The notes beneath the pieces are model-generated. The model did not search any database, had not been told where the DNA came from, and saw only the letters and a program-made list of their open reading frames with translations. From positions 1-53,043 of the forward strand of contig JAMOZY010000019.1 in NCBI GenBank assembly GCA_023667695.1: DNA of 53,043 bases. The letters run 5' to 3'. Below are positions 44,716 to 52,110 of this stretch, piece by piece; positions within the stretch are counted from its first letter, which is position 1; each line of letters begins with the position of its first letter. The position numbers and the translations under genes are program-made. The DNA is from Clostridium sp. Its GTDB lineage: Bacteria > Bacillota > Clostridia > Lachnospirales > Lachnospiraceae.

Positions 44716-46746
44716 TTAGAAAATCAGGCAGCCTATATGGTAAACGATGGCAGCCAGAAGAAGCGACACAGCAATATAATAGCCTGCTACCCGCAGTGTC
44801 CATTTCAGGGAATGGGTTTCATGTGCGGTCGCGCTCATCGTCATAAGGCATGGCATATTGAAGTAAAATGCAAAGATAAATGCCAGTGCCTCCGGCTTCG
44901 TCAGCGTTGCCATAAGACCTGCCGTTACAGATATGGAATCTGCAGTTTCCACCTTCTGCATGGCGACTGAACGCAGGATATTACCATCATTAAGCACAGC
45001 ACCCAGAACGCCGAGAGCGCCTTCCTTCCCCATCATGGAGGCAAGCCATGCAATAAATGTCTGCCAGCGTAATCCGAACCACATGGTCACCGGCTCAATC
45101 ACATTCCCAATCTGGTACAGAATGCTTCCGGTCAGATTTCCCTCTGCATTATAGGAAAGGGCCCACATAATCACAAGTACAACTGTCACGATATAAATTG
45201 CCCGCTTAAATGCCGTTGCCATCTTTCCGATTGAACTGCGGAACAGACTGCCCCATCGCACCTTGTGGTACGGTGGCAGCTCCATAATCAAACCCGTCTT
45301 GTCTGCCTCTGTAAGGAAGCGTTTTCCAAAGACACGCGCCGTAAGCTGCAGATGAAGCACCGAAACAGCAAAAAGCAGGAATACGATAAGTGCTGCGCCT
45401 GGTCCAAAAAAAACGGAAGCCACAAGCCCTACCACCGCCCAGGTAGAGCCACAAGGTACTACCCAGGACATAGAGATAGCCGCCATCCTCTGCCCCCATG
45501 TATCCAGCACACGCACACCGGTTGCCCCGGCAATATTGCAGCCAAAGCTTACGAGGAACGGCATAACTGCTTTCCCATGAAGTCCAAGCCGCCGCATGGT
45601 TCCGTCAAACACATAGGAAATACGGGCCATGTAGCCGATTTCTTCCAAAAAGCCAAATACAAAAGTCGTCCCGAACACAAACCCGCACATCATGACTGTA
45701 AATGAGAAAGCGGTCCAGATACCGTCACACAGAAGTGAAACCAGTATGGGAGCTGTACCGATACTGAGCAGCCACTTCGACACCGGAGCAGCAAGCAGGG
45801 GCAGAAGGCTTCCCAGATACATAATCGGGGCAGCCAACACCATGGACACCATAAGCCCCAGAAGAATGATGCCCGCAGCCAGCCACTTTCCGCCTTTCTT
45901 AGAAACTGCCAAACGGTCAAATTTCCCAAGCTTATGTGTGTCCTTTCCGCTGCTCACATGGCCGGAAAGGATATGGTCAATCCACTGGAATTTACAGTTT
46001 CCCGTATGGGAGGCACCATTTTGTATCCCGGAAATCTCTTTCTTCAGGCTTACGAAAGTCTCTCCACTAACAGAACTCTCTACGATGGATTCCGCCACGG
46101 TATCGTGTTCCACCAGCTTGGCAAAAATCCAACTGTTTTCATACACGGATATGCCACCCTCCGGCAACAGTGCTATAACATTTTGGTAAACTTCCCCAAA
46201 CTCTGCCTCGTACAATCCGGATAATCCCTCAGTATCCAAAATCCAGTTCTCTTTTCCGCTTCGTTCCAACAATTCGTAGAATGCAGCATAATCTTTTTTC
46301 TCAGAAGCAACAAAGGGCAGAACCGGAATACTGAGGCTTTTTTCAATGGCAGGAACATCAATCTTCTTTCCCTGCGCCCCGGCAACATCCATCATATTGA
46401 GCAGAAGTACGACCGGAACCCGGATGCCCGCATAGTCCGCAAGCATAAATAAACTCCGTTCCAACTGTGACGCATCTGCAAGGATGCAGACAAGGTCTGC
46501 CTCTCCTCCCGCGATATAGTCCCTGGTAACAACCTCTTCCTCCGAATTAGCCGCAAGGCTGTAGGTACCGGGAAGGTCTGTCACCTGATAGGTATTCCCC
46601 TTATACTGGAAGGTTCCCGAATTCCGTTCCACTGTCTTTCCTGGCCAGTTGCCCACATGCTGGTGGGAGCCTGTCAGGGCATTATAAAAAGTTGATTTTC
46701 CTGAATTCGGCTGCCCTAAAAGTGCAATTGTCATTGTCTCATTCAT
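44716..46746 (-). CDS. feoB: FeoB-like GTPase-coupled metal transporter (divergent second copy)
   Basis: A 676-residue FeoB protein. The G domain has GQPNSGKST, GNWPGKTVE, DLPGTYSL and NMMD. The gate motifs differ from copy 1: FGCNIAGATG replaces GSGCGVPGIM and PCGSTWAV replaces PCGAKLPI. It lacks the long acidic insert of copy 1. Divergent second FeoB proteins are known in some bacteria to favour another metal such as Mn2+, so specificity is open. Its start overlaps the end of feoA by 8 bases, so the two are translationally coupled. It is third in araC-feoA-feoB2. Confidence 0.9.
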   Translation of the reverse strand: MNETMTIALLGQPNSGKSTFYNALTGSHQHVGNWPGKTVERNSGTFQYKGNTYQVTDLPGTYSLAANSEEEVVTRDYIAGGEADLVCILADASQLERSLFMLADYAGIRVPVVLLLNMMDVAGAQGKKIDVPAIEKSLSIPVLPFVASEKKDYAAFYELLERSGKENWILDTEGLSGLYEAEFGEVYQNVIALLPEGGISVYENSWIFAKLVEHDTVAESIVESSVSGETFVSLKKEISGIQNGASHTGNCKFQWIDHILSGHVSSGKDTHKLGKFDRLAVSKKGGKWLAAGIILLGLMVSMVLAAPIMYLGSLLPLLAAPVSKWLLSIGTAPILVSLLCDGIWTAFSFTVMMCGFVFGTTFVFGFLEEIGYMARISYVFDGTMRRLGLHGKAVMPFLVSFGCNIAGATGVRVLDTWGQRMAAISMSWVVPCGSTWAVVGLVASVFFGPGAALIVFLLFAVSVLHLQLTARVFGKRFLTEADKTGLIMELPPYHKVRWGSLFRSSIGKMATAFKRAIYIVTVVLVIMWALSYNAEGNLTGSILYQIGNVIEPVTMWFGLRWQTFIAWLASMMGKEGALGVLGAVLNDGNILRSVAMQKVETADSISVTAGLMATLTKPEALAFIFAFYFNMPCLMTMSATAHETHSLKWTLRVAGYYIAVSLLLAAIVYHIGCLIF

Positions 46747-46972
46747 TGCCTGTCACCTCCACCATGATATTTCCACAGTCCTCTCTGTCCACCGCGAGAA
46801 GCGTGCTGCGGACATCCAAAAGCACCGGATATTTCTTTTCGTTCTGAACCACAGAAAAACTGCTGCCCGGCGTCACACCCACTGCAGTAATCCGCCTCTG
46901 GAAATCCGCCCTGCCATCCACCGACAGAACCCTTCCCTGTTTTCCTGCCCTTACTTCACTTAAAGCTATCAT
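46739..46972 (-). CDS. feoA: FeoA-domain protein coupled to feoB2
   Basis: A 77-residue FeoA protein with the phrase LSEVRAGKQGRVLSVDG and QRRITAVGVTPGSSFSVVQNEKKYPVLLDV. The ATG at 46972 has AAAGGAGG. The frame upstream to 47053 is not needed and would overlap araC. It lies 77 bases after the AraC-type gene. Confidence 0.88.
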   Translation of the reverse strand: MIALSEVRAGKQGRVLSVDGRADFQRRITAVGVTPGSSFSVVQNEKKYPVLLDVRSTLLAVDREDCGNIMVEVTGNE

Positions 46973-47049
46973 TGTTTCCTCCTTTTTGCCCTGCATTTGG
47001 GGCATAAAGTATGCCCGCAGGGTATTTCCTCCTACTATGTGAAATCTTT

Positions 47050-48024
47050 TCAAATTGGTTCCTTGTAGTTCAGCCTATGGTACTCTAACGGGGACATCCC
47101 TGTGCATTCCCGGAATACAGAACCAAATTTTCCCTGGTTGGCATATCCGCAGGCAGCGGCAATCATCCCCACGCTGTCCTTTGTTTCCGACAGCCGTTTT
47201 TTTGCAAGCAGAATCCGCTTTTCCCTGAGATAAAATGAAATAGGAAGTCCATACACCACCTCGAAATATTTTTTTAATGCAGAAGGGCTTACCCCGTACA
47301 TGGCGGCCATATCTGTAATCGTATAGTGACGGCTCAAGTCTCTGGTAATCATCTGCTCCACTCCATCCGCAATATGCTTCTGCCCCTTCGTGACATAAAA
47401 CTGCGACCGAATCGGTGCCGTTCCTCCATTTACCAATGCATAAAGCAGCAGGAGCAGATGTAAGCGATAATCTGGAAGATTCCAGTCTGCCGCCTCCAGA
47501 TGGGAACACAGTAGGTTCATCAGCCTTTTACATTCATTCCCCACTGTCGCAAGATAGGTGCCGTCATGTGCGGATAGCATCTCCCTGACCCATCCGTCAT
47601 AATCACAATACGCAGAAAGTTCCAGGACTGGATGCTTCGAGAGTCGGTCCATGTCAAAAACAGCCTCAAGTCCTATGTAGCTCTGCCCCGGATACCAATA
47701 GCCATCCTTTGGCTCCTGGTCATCAATGCACAACATTCCCGGTTCCATATAAATATAAGTATTATCCGGCAGACAGACCTCGCATCGTCCGCTGATACAG
47801 TAATTCAGGGATGCATAATGACCCCCGAATTCTATACCGCTATAGGGCAGATGCCGGTCCTCCACCCTGTTCGCCCACAATAAAATATTTTCCCATGGAC
47901 TGCAAAAGAACATCCTGCTGTTTGTATCCTTTATCCTAATGTGCGACACGCAGCCACTGAGCGGGGACATCTGATACATGGCAGAACTGAATGCTTCCTC
48001 CAGTCTGGCTCTGCTTTCCAGCAT
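47050..48024 (-). CDS. AraC-family regulator leading feoA-feoB2
   Basis: A 324-residue regulator. The N-terminal two-thirds is a cupin-like or related sensing domain. The C-terminal AraC double helix-turn-helix reads HYTITDMAAMYGVSPSALKKYFEVVYG and SVGMIAAACGYANQGKFGSVFRECTGMSPLEYH. The ATG at 48024, eight bases after GAGAGGTG, is preferred to the ATG at 48042. In other bacteria AraC proteins next to iron genes (PchR, YbtA) sense siderophores, so this one may sense a metal chelate; that is inference. An operator of the iron-type repeat lies over its own promoter. Confidence 0.87.
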   Translation of the reverse strand: MLESRARLEEAFSSAMYQMSPLSGCVSHIRIKDTNSRMFFCSPWENILLWANRVEDRHLPYSGIEFGGHYASLNYCISGRCEVCLPDNTYIYMEPGMLCIDDQEPKDGYWYPGQSYIGLEAVFDMDRLSKHPVLELSAYCDYDGWVREMLSAHDGTYLATVGNECKRLMNLLCSHLEAADWNLPDYRLHLLLLLYALVNGGTAPIRSQFYVTKGQKHIADGVEQMITRDLSRHYTITDMAAMYGVSPSALKKYFEVVYGLPISFYLREKRILLAKKRLSETKDSVGMIAAACGYANQGKFGSVFRECTGMSPLEYHRLNYKEPI

Positions 48025-48054
48025 TTTATATACACCTCTCATCTTAATGCCATT

Positions 48055-48097
48055 GTTAGTTTTAGCTATTTTTAATTAGTTATCACTAACTATTATA
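48055..48097 (-). promoter_or_regulatory. araC-feoA-feoB2 promoter region with GTTAGT-N4-RCTAAC sites
   Basis: On the minus strand a consensus TATAAT -10 (48097-48092) is followed immediately by an operator (48075-48090, 9 of 10 arm bases) and then a weaker, half-degraded copy (48055-48070). The -35 is poor (TAGAAA, 48120-48115, spacing 17), which fits an activated or weak promoter. Confidence 0.65.
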
Positions 48098-48215
48098 CAT
48101 AGTTTCTCTTTTACTTTCTACTCCTGTCCGGCTTTTTTTGCTCCATCTGACATTCCATTTCCTGCCACTGCACAAATACCTCTCCGATGCAACAGCTTCC
48201 TCTGTATGCTATGGC

Positions 48216-48252
48216 AAAAAAATGCCCTTGAAGCACCGTTTCGCTCCAAGGG
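48216..48252 (-). terminator. Terminator of the DUF6796/ATC-hydrolase unit
   Basis: A 10-position stem with one mismatch (48225-48234 with 48243-48252) and 8-base loop is followed on the minus strand by CAT and a run of seven T (48222-48216). It ends the transcript that passes the two broken genes and lies upstream of the araC promoter. Confidence 0.8.
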
Positions 48253-48312
48253 TCGTTTCCCTGTTGTTTCAGTATTCCTTTTAATTTACCCTGTTCTCGA
48301 AAACGCTGCCGC

Positions 48313-48432
48313 TTATTTCAGTATCTGAAAGTATTCCTGTCTCACGGCTTTTGCCTCCGGCACAACTTCCATTGCTCCCCAGCAGTGCATCATTCCCTCG
48401 CCGATATGCACATTCAATTTGAGCAACTGCAT
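48313..48432 (-). pseudogene. C-terminal remnant of an esterase-like alpha/beta hydrolase
   Basis: An open frame of 39 codons (MQLLKLNVHIGEGMMHCWGA, then EVVPEAKAVRQEYFQILK). It reads like the last strand and helix of an HSL-type acetyl esterase, with the catalytic His in GMMHCW. The rest of the enzyme, including the Ser elbow, is missing and no fragment of it is seen upstream. It lies between the GyrI-like remnant and the terminator. It differs from the tails of the two intact hydrolases in the cluster. Confidence 0.65.
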
Positions 48433-48459
48433 TTGAAATGCCTTTTCGAGAAAGCATCC

Positions 48460-48713
48460 TTATTGTATCTTCTTAATTGGATGTCTTATAACTATCTTTC
48501 ATTTATCCGTACTACATTTTCTTGGGTCGCTTAAATATATTTCGTGATGTAACCTTGTATTGGTTATATCTGGTTCATACCCATTTTTATTTGCAAATTT
48601 GTGCATTTGATTAACTGCTGCAAGCTCATTATCGTTGCTTCTTCAAGCGCCCAATCAAAATCTTCTTTTGCTACAATCCTTTCTGCGTGCAGAATTTCTT
48701 TTATTCTTTTCAC
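48460..48713 (-). pseudogene. Broken GyrI-like small-molecule-binding protein gene
   Basis: The remnant starts at a GTG with AGGAGGG and reads AKEDFDWALEEA, which fits the middle of a GyrI-like domain. It then jumps frame and reads VNQMHKFANKNGYEPDITN, followed by TRLHHEIYLSDPRK, a TGA, and KIVIRHPIKK. These are the recognisable last 50 or so residues of such proteins. About 35-40 central residues are missing, there is one frame change, and there is one in-frame stop. It lies 39 bases downstream of the ATC-hydrolase gene. Confidence 0.75.
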
Positions 48714-48752
48714 GATTTGCCCTCCTGTTACCAATATCTCACAAAACAGAGT

Positions 48753-49394
48753 TCAGGATTGGCTCTGTTTCTTTTTATATCCGCAGTCGCAGTACGGTCC
48801 TCCGGACGCCAATGTATATTCCCGCACAAATTCCGTCACCCCTCCGGCATCAGCCATCGTATAATCCAAATGACACATTGCCGGAGTCAACTCGAAAATT
48901 TCTAATTTCCGCATCAAAACACAGATACCACAGCGGTCAAATCTTGCTTCATAACCGCTGTCATCCGGATAAGGTAAAAACTTCATGTTCCAGGAATACG
49001 GATTTCGGTCCGCGGCACGCAGGCGTTCCGTCTGTTCCATTTCCCTGATATCGTCCGCCGTGAATTTCTTTTTCCCTGTCTGTCTGCAAAACCATTTCAT
49101 GGGTTTTGTCATCATCGCCGCGGCATAATAATCTGTCATCTGTTCCACAGAAGGTTTCTGCTGCATATTGAGATAAAATGCCGCTAACATCGCTGCATTG
49201 ACGATATTCATCTGAAAGCAGTCACCTTTTTCAAATTCAGGCAGACTTTTTATAATCTCATGGTATTTTGATTTTGCCCGTTTTGTAATCTCCCCGGCGG
49301 CATCCCTGTCAAAATCCAGGACTACAGATAACTGTTTTTGAAAAGAACCGCGAAACAGCACCCACATTCCCATAGGCATTCCGATGTACTTCAT
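48753..49394 (-). CDS. L-2-amino-thiazoline-4-carboxylate hydrolase-like protein
   Basis: A 213-residue protein of the ATC-hydrolase family, named after an enzyme that opens the thiazoline ring on the way to cysteine. Most members have no tested activity. The signature is at the C-terminus: RFDRCGICVLMRK, TPAMCHLDYTMAD and LASGGPYCDCGYKKK, with conserved Cys and Asp. It has an AAGGAG site and follows the third DUF6796-like gene by 55 bases in a two-gene unit. ATC-type proteins are frequent next to TetR and hydrolase genes in gut Clostridia. Confidence 0.82.
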   Translation of the reverse strand: MKYIGMPMGMWVLFRGSFQKQLSVVLDFDRDAAGEITKRAKSKYHEIIKSLPEFEKGDCFQMNIVNAAMLAAFYLNMQQKPSVEQMTDYYAAAMMTKPMKWFCRQTGKKKFTADDIREMEQTERLRAADRNPYSWNMKFLPYPDDSGYEARFDRCGICVLMRKLEIFELTPAMCHLDYTMADAGGVTEFVREYTLASGGPYCDCGYKKKQSQS

Positions 49395-49449
49395 ACGAAT
49401 CTCACTCCTTTTCTTCCGACTTATCCATCATGCTGCATAACCGTCCATG

Positions 49450-50169
49450 TCATAATATATTTTCTCCCTCCCTTTGTTTCACACACGTTTTACCGCCGAG
49501 AAACATGACAATCCATCCAAAACTCTCAAACCCGGAAGCAAATCCGTTGAACGGAAATGGAATCAGTGCTTCCAAGAGGAAACCAATCCCCGCAATGATG
49601 AGCGGTGCCGCAAGCAGCCACGCCTTTTTCAGCGGAAGGATACCCTTCAGTATCAGGGCAATCCAGCCTCCTGTAACAGCAAGTCCGAAAACAATAAATG
49701 TAGTCCAGTATGGCACAGCCTGTACCATGTATGACCGGTTCCACATTTGCAATGCCAGTTCCGTATTTCCACCAGCCGCGCCAGATATGACATTGTAATT
49801 ATGAATCAGCGTCCCACAGGCAAGATGAAAGTACATAAAGGATACACAGCCTAAAATCAATCCTGCTATGTAGACCTTTAAAATCCGCCTGTCCCATTTG
49901 TTCTGCAAGCCTGAAAGACGGTTCTTTAAGAAGTCCACAAAGGACAGTGCTGCTACCGTATAGAAGATTGCACCAATCATGCCGCCAATATTGGAGAGTA
50001 CGATTCTCCAATCGGCAATCGTAAGCCAGCCGGATGAAACCATACCGGAAACGGCATAGCTGTCAACAGGCTCAATCCCCATGCAATAGTCACCTATCAT
50101 AAAACAAATCATGCCTGGGATAATAAGCATCATTCTTCTTTGTATTATTTGGAGTTTCTCTGTTTCCAT
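49450..50169 (-). CDS. DUF6796-like membrane protein (copy 3)
   Basis: A 239-residue membrane protein with about seven helices. It has the family GD in helix 1 (MIGDYCMGIEP), an intramembrane His-Cys (YFHLACG) and the FGWIVMFLGG ending. It is separated from the other two copies by araC-feoA-feoB2 but is controlled by the same operator. It has a GGAGG site. It heads the unit with the ATC-hydrolase-like gene. The function is unknown. Confidence 0.62.
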   Translation of the reverse strand: METEKLQIIQRRMMLIIPGMICFMIGDYCMGIEPVDSYAVSGMVSSGWLTIADWRIVLSNIGGMIGAIFYTVAALSFVDFLKNRLSGLQNKWDRRILKVYIAGLILGCVSFMYFHLACGTLIHNYNVISGAAGGNTELALQMWNRSYMVQAVPYWTTFIVFGLAVTGGWIALILKGILPLKKAWLLAAPLIIAGIGFLLEALIPFPFNGFASGFESFGWIVMFLGGKTCVKQREGENIL

Positions 50170-50220
50170 TTCATGCCTCCATAAATTCTATTTTTACCTA
50201 GACCCCTCCTTTGAATCCAG

Positions 50221-50273
50221 GTTAGTTACAGCTAACTACCTTTTAGTTTATCACACGCTGCAAAATATGTCAA
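50221..50273 (-). promoter_or_regulatory. DUF6796-copy-3 promoter with GTTAGT-N4-RCTAAC operator
   Basis: On the minus strand TTGACA (50273-50268), a 17-base spacer and TAAACT (50250-50245) form the promoter. The perfect-arm operator (50221-50236) covers the expected start site. Confidence 0.78.
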
Positions 50274-50352
50274 GAAAACACCCTTGGTTTTACCGCGTCT
50301 CCCTTACCAGGTCATACATAAAGCTTCTCAAATCTTTCCCTTCATCTGTCGC

Positions 50353-50381
50353 TTGCAAATTAGACACCTGTTGATTATAAT
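50353..50381 (+). promoter_or_regulatory. Promoter of the TSUP transporter gene
   Basis: TTGCAA (50353-50358), a 17-base spacer and a consensus TATAAT (50376-50381) lie 52 bases before the ATG. No GTTAGT-N4-RCTAAC copy overlaps it. Confidence 0.65.
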
Positions 50382-50432
50382 ACAGTGTATCTGACCTTGT
50401 TTTTCATGTCAGGATTTCAAGGAGGAACTTCT

Positions 50433-51248
50433 ATGGAGTATATCTGGTATATCATTGCAGCTTTAGGCGCCGGAATTGGCACAGGTCTTGCGGGTCTTTC
50501 TGCCGCTACCGTTATGGTGCCAATCCTGATTGTACTATGTCCGTCTTTTTCTGGGGAAGCTGGAGCATATCATGCTACGGCAATTGCTTTAGCATCCGAT
50601 GTCCTTGGCTCCGCCGTTACAACCGGCATATATATCCGTCATAAAAACATTGACCTGAAACGGGGCTGGATTATGCTTATCTGCATTATTGGTATGTGCA
50701 TTGCAGGCAGTTTTGCGGCATGGGCAGCCGGAAATGTTGTACTTGGCAGCTTTTCGTTATTTCTGACCTTTTTTATCGGTATCCGATTTTTGATAAAGCC
50801 TGATACAGAACGCAAAGAAACGATTGCAAAAGGTACGGGACTTGACTGGAAAGGTGTCGTTATTTCCTTGTTCTTCGGACTGACAATCGGCTTTGGGACA
50901 GGCTTTGTGGGCTCAGGGGGAGGAATGATGATGCTTGTGGTATTTACCGCATTTTTAGGAATGGACCGGAAACCTGCGGTTGGTACCAGCACATTTATTA
51001 TGACCTTTACTGCACTGATTGCATCCATCAGCCATATTATGATAGACCCTTCCATCGCTTTCGAACGCTGGGATGTTCTGTTCATCTGCATCCTGACAGC
51101 GACTGCAGCTTCTATTGTTTCAGCCCAATTTGCCAATAAGGTCAATAACCGTACGGTTGGTTTAGTGACCGGTGCCATTTTAACAGTTCTTGGTGCCGTC
51201 ATGCTGCTCCTAAATTATTGGGAACAGCTTTCAGGCTTTCTTTCATAA
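50433..51248 (+). CDS. TSUP/TauE-SafE family membrane transporter
   Basis: A 271-residue protein with about eight helices and the duplicated TSUP pattern: GAGIGTGLAGLSAATVMVP in the first half and GFGTGFVGSGGGMMMLVVF in the second. Members export sulfite or organosulfonates or move other sulfur anions. The ATG at 50433 has GGAGG at 7-base spacing; the frame from 50385 is not needed. A link to the neighbouring ATC-hydrolase through sulfur metabolism is possible but unproven. Confidence 0.87.
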   Translation: MEYIWYIIAALGAGIGTGLAGLSAATVMVPILIVLCPSFSGEAGAYHATAIALASDVLGSAVTTGIYIRHKNIDLKRGWIMLICIIGMCIAGSFAAWAAGNVVLGSFSLFLTFFIGIRFLIKPDTERKETIAKGTGLDWKGVVISLFFGLTIGFGTGFVGSGGGMMMLVVFTAFLGMDRKPAVGTSTFIMTFTALIASISHIMIDPSIAFERWDVLFICILTATAASIVSAQFANKVNNRTVGLVTGAILTVLGAVMLLLNYWEQLSGFLS

Positions 51249-51340
51249 ATCATACTTTTTTATCTTGCTTCCAAGAATGCCAATATTCCAAAATCTGAAA
51301 AGCACATAAAAGCAAAGTTACACTATCTTAGAATCCTCTA

Positions 51341-51404
51341 TTGACAATTCAAAGAATACGGAATAATATATCAATGACCGTTTTAGTAAAGAACGGTCAT
51401 TGAT
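51341..51404 (+). promoter_or_regulatory. Promoter and 13-bp-arm palindrome before tetR
   Basis: TTGACA (51341-51346), a 17-base spacer and TAATAT (51364-51369) are followed directly by perfect inverted arms (51370-51382 and 51392-51404) with a 9-base loop. This is a likely operator for the TetR protein encoded next. In RNA it would be a hairpin ending right before the GGGAGG ribosome binding site. Confidence 0.72.
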
Positions 51405-51414
51405 GGGAGGATAT

Positions 51415-52020
51415 ATGCCGGCTTCATTTACTAAACAACAACAGGAAGAAATACGAGAACAGCTTTTTCATGAAGGGATAGCGCTCTTCCGAATATTTGG
51501 TGTACAGCGTACAACAATTTCAAAGCTGACTTCCGCCTGCGGAATTGCCAAAGGCAGTTTTTACAGCTTTTATAACTCGAAAGAAGACTTCATTTTGGCA
51601 CTCTCCAAATGGGCGGAACAGAAGACAACAGAAATGCTTGACAGGAAACTTGCAGGCCGCAGTCAGGTATCCGCGCATGAATTCCTTGAATTTTTCAGGG
51701 AATACCTGTATTCAGAGTATGACCTTATGAACGGTCTGACTGTCGATGATTTTCTATGGCTGAAAACACATATGGCAGATGCTGACTTATTTAACCCTGT
51801 CGATCAAATGGCGCTGGTTCAAACCTGGCTTTCGTTAATATCAGATGCAAGAGAAGGCATTGACTGCGGCACAGTGGTAAATTTAATAAAAGCCATATAT
51901 GCAATGCGTGAACATCGAGATACTTTAGTAGAAGCCTCTCTTGCGGACAGCATTGAAATCCTGCTGCGGGTGTTGGAAATTTACCTGTCAGGAAAGGGAG
52001 AACTACATGAAATATTTTGA
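51415..52020 (+). CDS. TetR/AcrR family regulator
   Basis: A 201-residue TetR-type regulator with the helix-turn-helix TTISKLTSACGIAKGSFYSFYNSKEDFI at about residues 33-60. The ATG at 51415 is 4 bases after GGGAGG; an ATG at 51403 has no such site. The last 14 bases overlap the start of the hydrolase remnant, so it once headed a tetR-hydrolase-membrane protein operon. It probably represses itself through the palindrome at 51370-51404. Confidence 0.88.
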   Translation: MPASFTKQQQEEIREQLFHEGIALFRIFGVQRTTISKLTSACGIAKGSFYSFYNSKEDFILALSKWAEQKTTEMLDRKLAGRSQVSAHEFLEFFREYLYSEYDLMNGLTVDDFLWLKTHMADADLFNPVDQMALVQTWLSLISDAREGIDCGTVVNLIKAIYAMREHRDTLVEASLADSIEILLRVLEIYLSGKGELHEIF

Positions 52021-52110
52021 ATTTAGAGAAAGAATAGGGCTATCCTGTCATTTGGGTTGCAGGAGGAAGTGATTGCCGCCCACGAAAACCCGTTAAAAAG
52101 GAGGATTATC
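52007..52110 (+). pseudogene. Remnant of a third alpha/beta hydrolase
   Basis: The frame starts MKYFEF, matching the MKFFEF/MKFYEF starts of the two intact hydrolases, has a GGGAG site and overlaps the tetR end. It breaks after about 10 residues and stops at 52072. In another frame the last part reads LQEEVIAAHENPLKRR, matching the tail FLKEVIKAHAHSLKK of the hydrolase at 41298. Some 240 codons are missing in between. The order hydrolase then DW-motif protein is the same as in the intact operon. Confidence 0.75.

Noticed and set aside
48601-48864. Plus-strand open frames at 48601-48864 and 48635-49048
   Set aside because: They lie opposite the ATC-hydrolase gene and the GyrI-like remnant, have no ribosome binding site, and their translation resembles no protein; the minus-strand readings are protein-like.
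50639-51202. 187-codon minus-strand frame opposite the TSUP gene
   Set aside because: The composition is that of an antisense shadow; the plus-strand gene has a promoter, ribosome binding site and clear family motifs.
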